Of a stretch of 64,000 nucleotides of DNA, positions 57,100-64,000 are shown piece after piece (the first letter of the stretch is position 1; each line of letters starts with the position of its first letter). The stretch covers positions 18,672,100 to 18,736,099 of the forward strand of contig CM067059.1 of NCBI GenBank assembly GCA_033980235.1, given 5' to 3'. The position numbers and the translations under genes were made by a program. Origin of the DNA: Diadema setosum (Eukaryota; Echinodermata; Echinoidea; Diadematoida; Diadematidae). The notes beneath the pieces are model-generated. The model had not been told where the DNA came from and made no database searches. It worked only from the letters and a program-made list of their open reading frames with translations.

Positions 57100-57690
57100 A
57101 AATTTTTTTCCGAAAATATATGGTAACCATGGCATCGCATTATCTGATACAAACACAAAGGGCATTTTGCACAAATACACCTACAGATTTTCATACATAT
57201 CAAATTTGACCTCAATAGCTTCAGCTGCTTCAGTTTGATACAAAAATGTGTGGTTACCATGACAATGCCTTTTTCTGATACTAACACAATGGTGTCTTGC
57301 ATATCTACTCTTATAGATCATAGATACTACATTTGACCTTAATTGCTTGAATGCTGTTGAAGTAATACAATTCACAAGGTTTGAATGCTGTTGAAGTAAT
57401 ACAATTCACAAGGTTTTAATAAAATTGTGGTTACCATGGCAATGCTCTGTCTGGCAAGCACAATAATCAGGTCCTTACATCTATACCTTAATGTCATAAA
57501 GTCCTCCAAATTCTATTTCAATTGCTTCACAATTGTGGAAGAAGCTCATCCAACAGAAAATATGCAGTTACCATGGCAACACCTTGTCACGTACAAACGG
57601 AGTGTCTGGCATAACTACACCTTAGATCATTATATATACAAAATTTGAAATAAATTGCTAAAATACTGTGGAAGTGCTATGCTCCACAAT
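57100..57690. repeat. CCATGG-palindrome satellite, third block
   Basis: The same satellite as at 37,310/38,855, more diverged: ATGGTAACCATGGCATCGCA (57,120), GGTTACCATGACAATGCC (57,252), GGTTACCATGGCAATGCTCT (57,429) and AGTTACCATGGCAACACCTT (57,565), each followed by a TCTG(G/A)..CACAA and CTTGCA.ATCTAC-type segment. Confidence 0.75.
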
Positions 57691-57744
57691 ACTTTTGTCT
57701 GGCAAACAAACAAACAAAAAAATCAGGTCCTCCACATCTAAACC

Positions 57745-58618
57745 ATAAAGCTGGTATCTCACTGAGCGGCAAACGTTTGCGAACGTAGCTAATTTGAGAT
57801 TCGCCAACTTTTCTGACGAATGTTTGCAAAAAATCAAGGTTCGCTTCTGCCAACAGTGACAGTTAGCAACTTTTAGCAATGTGTAGCAACAATTAGCAAG
57901 TACTTGAGTGAATGTTTGCAAAAGTGTTCGCGAAACACATGTGGCGACTATTACCGACTGTTAGCAAATGTTAGCGACAGTTTTGCAAATATTAGCAACT
58001 GTCTGCAAATCCCTTGCGACAATTTGCGAATGTTTTGGGACCTGGAAAAGTACCAGGCGATTATGTATAGTCAAACCCATAAAACGAACGTACAACCTTC
58101 CACTGCATTCGGATCTCTTGTGACCACCGTTCAAGATGGATTTCCAGAATATGGAAATGAATTTTTGCCAAGAACAGGCTTAACGTGCTGCTATCCTTGA
58201 AGAGCTGCTTTGCCTGGCTGCTGCTACAGCTATCGTGCAGCTTAAGAGAAAGAAGATGAAGAAAAACAAGAAAGGAAGAGGAACTTTTCTATAGGAATTT
58301 TAGGAACCATATGGTTACTTGTTCGCTAGCAGTGGCGAACCAAATAAAATGTTAGTGACACCGTATTACGACCACTTGCGAATTTTTACGAGTGTTTTGC
58401 GAATGTTTGCAACTGTTAGCGAAAATACAAATTCGCAAAAAAATTTGAACATTTTCCAAATTTCTTTGCGACAAGAAAAACTGCTTACGACAATAAAAAC
58501 TATTTGCCAACTTTCTTGCAAATGTTAACGAACCTTTTGCAACCCTTTACGAACCCTGGCAAAATCCCAAATTCCCTACGTTCGCAAACATTCGCCGCTC
58601 AGTGAAATACCCCTTTAA
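57745..58618. mobile_element. MITE made of GTTTGCGAA/GTTAGCAA repeats
   Basis: The left end AAAGCTGGTATCTCACTGAG-CGGCAAACGTTTGCGAACGTAG and the right end CTACGTTCGCAAACATTCGC-CGCTCAGTGAAATACCCCTTT form about 40-bp TIRs. The interior is filled with TTTGCAA, TTAGCAA, TTTGCGAA and TTACGA words every 10-20 bases on one strand orientation. A 98-codon ORF (57,904-58,200) crosses it without recognisable features. Confidence 0.85.
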
Positions 58619-58947
58619 TGTCCATTAAATTTGATTTCAATTGCTTCAAAATTGTGGATACCATTAGTTCACTCCACAAGATTTTGATGTATAAGCCTGA
58701 CTCGTGGTCCCAAGAGAGAGTGGTTTTGAAACAAAGGATTTAGTGGTTGATTATGAAAGGGTACACAGCATTAGAATCATTTCGGAAACACTAACAGACA
58801 GAAACTCCAATAAGCATCAAAGGAATGCCAGTGAGAAATATGAGAAACTCTTAACACCTGGTGGCGGAGGAAAGCAGAGGATATGCAAAGCTATGCTGAT
58901 CAAAGAGACCTTTCCCACTTTTATGTTGCAACCAAGGAGATCTTTGA

Positions 58948-59483
58948 CCCCGTTTACAGTGCGAGGCTCGGCCGTGGCCGAGCCCACCTTCATTTCAGTG
59001 TAAACGCGCAAAAGGCCAAATGCGAGGCCAAAATTGGCCGCGCATTTGGCCACGCTCTGGAGGTGGTCTCGGAAGCAGCCAAGCCGCGGCCGAGCCCGGC
59101 CTTTTCTCAGTGTAAATGCAAACTGGGCCAAATGCGCGGCCAATTTTACTCTGGCTTCCAAACCCTCTGCCTGTACTATTTCGCTATTCAGGATATCAAC
59201 CCCCTCAACGTCAAAAACTAGTATAATCTAAGGTGGTTTTGTCCTGCAATTTTGTCCTGCAAAGGATTTTTCCTTCGTCGCCACAGAATTCAGTTGGCAA
59301 AGGGTCTGAAAACCAGACAATACCAAATTGCGTTTGTTTACCAGCAGAGCGCCACTACGACAAAATATTGAAAGGTTTGAATCAAAAGCGCGGCAGTGTA
59401 AACGGACAAAGTGGCGGGGCTCGGCCTCGCAATTGAGGTTCGGCTTGGCCGCGGCTCGGCCCAGCCCCGCACTGTAAACAGGG
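58948..59483. mobile_element. MITE with TIR CCCCGTTTACAGTGCGRGGC and TCTTTGA duplication
   Basis: CCCCGTTTACAGTGCGAGGC at the left matches the reverse complement of GCCCCGCACTGTAAACAGGG at the right. Direct repeats TCTTTGA flank both (58,941-58,947 and 59,484-59,490), consistent with a 7-8-bp hAT-like target duplication. The interior repeats GGCCNNGCC words (CGGCCGTGGCCGAG, GCCGCGGCCGAGCCCGGCC) and GTGTAAA.GCAAA. Confidence 0.85.
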
Positions 59484-59533
59484 TCTTTGATCCCGCAAGG
59501 TCATCACAGGCGCGGTGATACGGAGCAATTAAC

Positions 59534-60590
59534 TTGCCAAAAGCATATGATCTCGAAGCCTCATTTGCATAAAGTAAACAGCTTGTGTATGCAAAATCGC
59601 TGGAAAAGTGTTGCAGGACAATCACAATATCTCGCCTCAGAAACCATCAACTGATAAAATCTATACAGCAAATTGAAGGAGAAACTATTCTCTTACTGAC
59701 AATGTTACTTATTTTGGGTTTTAATGAAGATAAACCTGTAAAAATGAAGTCAAAACTTAGCCTCTAAAAAAGAAAATTTGGTGTCTAAAAAAGTGTTAAT
59801 TTTTCACATTTTTTCTTTATTGCCCCAAAATGAAACTTCGGTATATGACTCGTGGTAGTATGTCTTCGTGTGTTCCAAATATCTTTTTTTGTAACATTTG
59901 TCACACGGTTATGTCGGGGAAAAAACCGAGACCATCGTCATCTGTCCCATGTAAAATTCAGTCTGATGTATCAGTTTTCGTGCTGCATGAAACAGTTGAA
60001 GCACATTGCTGGGTTCTTCTCTCACCCACTCACCACCCTGTGGACTGAAACTGAACCCTGTTGCCGTGCGCTGGAACCCGACACCACTGATTGGCCGAGA
60101 GTGCGCTGACCAGTAGAGAACACATCCGCAGGAGGATGATCTAGTTGTGCTTGTCCAGTATTTTCTCTTAAATTCGGTTGTCTTTTTGCTCTTATTTTAA
60201 CCTAACTACTACTTGCGCAAACAAGAAACTTCGCAGGTAGTGAGTCTGGGGTATGCAGGCTAGCAATATGTTAATCAAATGCATATTCATACTGTAACAG
60301 AGTTGTGTCGGAAAATAATTGTAACCCTTTCCCATGATCAACTCAAACAGAATGGTACAAATATCTCGAAAGATACATCAGTATTTTCCTTCAAAATTCA
60401 TATGAAGGATGACATAATCATATTTTATATATATATGTGAAGTTTCAAGGGATTTGGTAAAATAAGGGAGATACGAGGTGAACTTTCGAGATCTTTTGTC
60501 CCTCCCTCCGCACAGTGCTTCAATGACTGTTACAAATTCAAAAGCTTACGGCCCTTTTTGCAGAGTTAATTGCACCGTATTGTCGGGCCT
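59534..60590. repeat. Dispersed repeat, copy B (interrupted)
   Basis: Matches copy A at 48,338 (AAAAGCATATGATCTCGAAG .. GTCCCTCCCTCCGCACAGTG) but is broken by unrelated segments near 59,890-60,140 and 60,290-60,440. Confidence 0.65.
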
Positions 60591-60639
60591 GATCAGTGGG
60601 TGGCCTAAAGGATGCACTTGGCTCTATGGTAAGTGCCAC

Positions 60640-60835
60640 TCAGGGAATCCTTGATCACTGAAGTCCCACTTTGAGAGCCTGCTTAATGACCACTCGTGCA
60701 CTTTTGACGATCTCCTTGGTAACACTATACAGCAGCCCATAAGCCACTGGATGTCCTTGCCACCCACACCTAATGAGTTCAACAAGGCATTGGAGTGCAT
60801 GAAGTTAGGCAAAAGCTCCAGAACCACCGACATTT
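60640..60835 (+). pseudogene. LINE reverse transcriptase N-terminal fragment
   Basis: A plus-strand frame reads HFESLLNDHSCTFDDLLGN, then PISHWMSLPPTPNEFNKAL and ECMKLGKSS. This is the '(L)PPT..E..KAI..MK.GK(A/S)' linker region just before the RT fingers in many LINE ORF2 proteins. The sequence then enters CAATTGCTCC-type repeats and the frame loses similarity. It is a relic. Confidence 0.6.
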
Positions 60836-60849
60836 TCAAATACAACAAA

Positions 60850-62500
60850 TATGACAAATACAACATCCATAGACAATTGCTTGGCCAACAATTGCTCCAC
60901 CAAATTTTGCTCAGAAAATACAACTTTTGCTCCACTGGCAATTGCTCCGCCAACATTTGCTTCAAAGATATGGCATTTGCTCACCTGGAAAGTGCTTTGT
61001 TGACTCTGCCGAAGATCTAATTCTCAATTGAATTTCAAGCACTTTTGATGTAATGATGTTTACTTCTTACGGATTTTGTGTGAAACTATATTAGTCTGGC
61101 GATATCTAAATGTTATTCAGAAATAGTTTTGCATAATTGTTTCTTTCTCAATGCTTCGAAAGAGATGAAACTGGAATGCAGTAGACTCCCTTTTACACTT
61201 TCACTGGTCGCATCACCGATCATCAAGGATCACCGTTCCAGGATCATTCTTCCTGTTTCTGGCATGACCTTGATGACACCATGAAGACATCTGGCCTGCA
61301 TGATCCTTTCGGCATGGCCGTGGAAAAAAAATCTTGCTTAATTTTTCATCTCGGACATCACGGATAATGATCAGTCCATACTCTTCCTTGTAGGCACCGT
61401 CTGCTTTGTGTTGGCTCCGTATTCATTCTGGAGCACTCCGTGAAGACATCAGGATATCCATATCAGCATTGGCTCCATCCGGGATTGAAATTTCAAGTAT
61501 TTTGCCAAAATGAACTCATCAAGTTCTTGAAATTGCTCATATCTTCCCCCATCACTTCTGCCATCAATTTCCCATACAAGGAGTCGCTTGAGAAGCCAAG
61601 TTTTTGCTCCATACACTCCATGCCTGTGTTTTGTTTTGGTTTCTTTTGTTTTGTTTATGCTACGTTGCTGCAAAATCAGTTTCTGCAAAGTTTTACCTCT
61701 ATGGTGACAAGCAGAAGCACATGTGCTGTAAATTTTGTGGTGTGCTTGCCACACTTAACTCTCGGGGCATGTCGCCCAATTCAGGTCCGAAACAGCATTA
61801 TGGAGTTAACTGATCCATAAAGCTCAGTGGTCTTCAATCAAAATTCCTGACTTGTAAAACTGACCTTTTTTCAAATGTGTCTGGGAGACATGAATCACTA
61901 AATTCTTCTGTATCATTATTACCTGTATCCGACTTGTGTAATGCCAGGATTCTTGATAACTGAATACTTTGCATGAATTGGCTATTACATTTGCCTTTCC
62001 TCACCATTTTAATGTGGCAGGGAAGCTTGAAGGATACAGCGTGTTGCTTTCCCACTGCTATAATTCAGGCTTTGTATTACACATTAGAGACACAAATTTG
62101 TGTAAACATTGCGTGTCACGTCTGAAACGAATGTCCTGCATGTATACTATTAATATTTTGAATGCATGGTAATTATGCATTAACTATGGCTTGGCCATCA
62201 TTAAGATTTGAATTCCAATGAAACTGATTTTGTTATTCCACTTAAATTGTATGTTAACTACTGTGTCCGATCCGAATCAATGGCCTTTTGTTAACAGTCA
62301 CCTCCGAAACACTGAGTCAGAAAAATATCACAAGTTAAAATGACTGAAATCTGGTGATACCATTATCATTGTGGTACTTGCTAAGCATGTTTTGTATACA
62401 CCATTACTGATTCAGATTCTCTTATTTTTAGTATAGAAATTTAAAAAAGAAAGTCATTTTGTAAAAAATGACATATATTAAGTTTTCCTCCTCAAATATG
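60850..62500. other. No gene recognised
   Basis: A short CAATTGCTC-type repeat cluster lies at 60,875-61,000. Plus-strand open frames up to 126 codons (61,440-61,820) lack recognisable features. Confidence 0.4.
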
Positions 62501-62510
62501 CAAAAAGTAC

Positions 62511-62715
62511 AGTAGACCTCGCCTAAGTCGACAACTCGCTTAAGTCGACACAATAAAAAAGTCCTGATTTTTGCCTTTGTTATTCCTTGAAAATTTCCTC
62601 GTCTTAGTCGACATTTATAAGTCAACAACTCGCGTAAGTCGACCTGATTTTTCAGTGCCAACTGAGCTGAAATACGTGTTAATTCCCTCATCTAAGTCGA
62701 CATAATTTTTCGCTC
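62511..62715 (+). mobile_element. pogo/Tigger-like transposon end
   Basis: TA-CAGTAGACCTCGCCTAAGTCGACAA followed by repeated (C/T)TAAGTCGAC words (62,534, 62,609, 62,635 and 62,694) is typical of a pogo-type left end with sub-terminal repeats. A matching right end was not found. Confidence 0.6.
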
Positions 62716-63089
62716 AAATTCTTATCGCCATTCTCTGAAAAAGAATTGTTTTCCCGCTCCGATTCGCTGCGTTTCTACTCGGTAATTCGCTAGTGTACGG
62801 CGCGGTAGCGTTCGTGCCATGCGTCCATTGTCTTGTATGCCAGAATATAGAAAGGACATACAGTTGTACACTCATTTACACTGGAGCATTACATGTAGTA
62901 CCCAAGACAGTTCACTTTACCCCTTTTCTCCCTCTCGTTTTTCTCAAAACGCACAGATTTTGTACACTTATTTGTCCCAGTAGGTATTCATTATCCGAAC
63001 ATGAAATAGGTGTTTTTGTAAATCCGAATATTCTAACATTGATTATTCCGAAGCGGTATTAAAACCAGGGCCCTTTCTAAAAAGATTTA

Positions 63090-64000
63090 TTACAATGTGA
63101 CTAATAATGCAACTCAAAAAATCAAATGCAGGTGTATCAAATCACACGCAACTTTTGCATTTAAATGCAAGTGCGTTGCTGAAAAGACTTGCGTTTGATA
63201 ATTATATGAAACTAGAAAATAATTGTTACGAACCTGAAACTCAGTTGCGTTTAAACGCAACTCTAAAAATCAAATGCATGTCCATCAAATCACACGCAAC
63301 TATATATTTAAACGCAAGAGCGTTGCAGAGAAGACTTGCGGTTTTTGTACGAAACTAGAAACTGCGTTTAAATAAATCTCTATACATCTACGGAAGTGCG
63401 TTATTGTTGAAAAGACTTGCTTTACTTTTTTCATTTCGTAAGCAAAATTAAAAATTAAATGCAACTCTGAAAATCAAATGCAAGTCCATCAAATCACATG
63501 GCACACTGAAAAGACTTGCGTTTGATAATCACACGAAACTAGAAAATTGTAGGAAACTTAAACTCAATTGCGTTTAAACGCAACACTAAAAATCAAATGC
63601 AAGTCCATCAAATCGCACGGAACGCTGAAAAGACTTGCGTTTGATAATCATACGAAACTAGAAAATTGTAGGGAACTTTTTTTTTTAACTCAATTGCGTT
63701 TAAACGCAACTCTAAAATCAAATGCAAGTCCATCATATCACACGTAACGCTGTATTTAAACGCAAGTGCGTTGCAGAGAAGACTTGCGGTTTTTGTACGA
63801 AACTATAAGAAACTGTGTTTAAACGCATCTCTAAACATCTACGGAAGTGTGTTATTGTTTAAAAGACTTGCATTATCTTTTATTTCGTAAACAAAATTAT
63901 AAATTAAATGCAACTCTAAAAATCCAATGGAAATCCATCACATCACACGGAATGCTGAAAGACTTGCGCTTGATAATCACACGATACTAGAAAATTGTAG
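63090..64000. repeat. Satellite with GCGTTTAAACGC palindromes, running off the window
   Basis: CATCAAATCACACG..AAC recurs at about 63,132, 63,282, 63,484, 63,604, 63,728 and 63,933. Units are of roughly 120, 150 and 200 bp. Shared parts are GAAAAGACTTGCGTTTGATA-ATCACACGAAACTAGAAAAT, and TTGCGTTTAAACGCAA in several units. The array continues to the last base. Confidence 0.88.

Noticed and set aside
58817..59161. 114-codon minus-strand ORF
   Set aside because: It spans the GC-rich MITE at 58,948-59,483 and is open because of composition.
60751..61020. Intact 89-codon protein on the plus strand
   Set aside because: Only the first ~30 residues resemble a LINE linker; the rest is CAATTGCTCC repeat translation.

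Overview
The window looks like invertebrate metazoan nuclear DNA. Supporting signs are small exons with GT/AG borders separated by introns of 0.4 to 12 kb, roughly 40% GC, and dense short inverted-repeat transposons, satellites and LINE fragments. The one clear host gene resembles vertebrate FANCM closely, which together with the repeat style suggests a marine deuterostome, perhaps an echinoderm. Species cannot be fixed from the sequence, and nothing here looks prokaryotic.

Host gene: eight consecutive internal exons of a FANCM orthologue run on the minus strand from about 55,317 down to 7,342. They encode roughly 1,390 residues: the inter-lobe helical region, helicase motifs IV-VI, the linker after the helicase, and an 894-residue acidic exon carrying the N-terminal part of the MHF-side segment and MM1-like and MM2-like protein-binding motifs. 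All exon phases agree. The first helicase lobe (Walker A, DEAH) should lie to the right of the window, and the ERCC4-like/HhH C-terminus to its left. Neither was found inside.

Layout by plus coordinate. 1-3,300: a ~185-bp satellite broken by a 3' LINE fragment and a foldback. 3,300-7,300: RT relic, an unexplained acidic ORF, MITEs, ATGGCCGCC-rich repeats and TA hairpins. 7,342-10,024: FANCM giant exon. 10,100-15,000: tandem elements, a G/C-rich repeat with terminal hairpin, and a pogo-like MITE hosting a TTAA element. 15,240-20,060: a LINE with a disrupted RT, split by two TTAA-flanked insertions, one of which carries a third element. 20,670-21,620: two FANCM exons. 21,850-33,090: mostly repeats rich in TGACCTTTGACC and in G/C-rich tandem units. 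33,096-33,302: helicase motif V/VI exon. 33,370-44,430: MITEs, a foldback with mirrored splice donors, a satellite with RFX-like palindromes, a large composite element and a CACGT-rich MITE. 45,089-55,317: four FANCM exons plus a decayed THAP domain. 55,630-64,000: more MITEs with sub-terminal motif arrays, an RT relic, a pogo-like end and a second satellite running off the window.

The most interesting signals are in the mobile DNA: a three-deep nest in which removing two TTAA insertions rejoins the LINE frame, MITEs built almost entirely from a repeated short motif, and satellites that carry periodic perfect transcription-factor-like palindromes inside a DNA-repair gene's introns.
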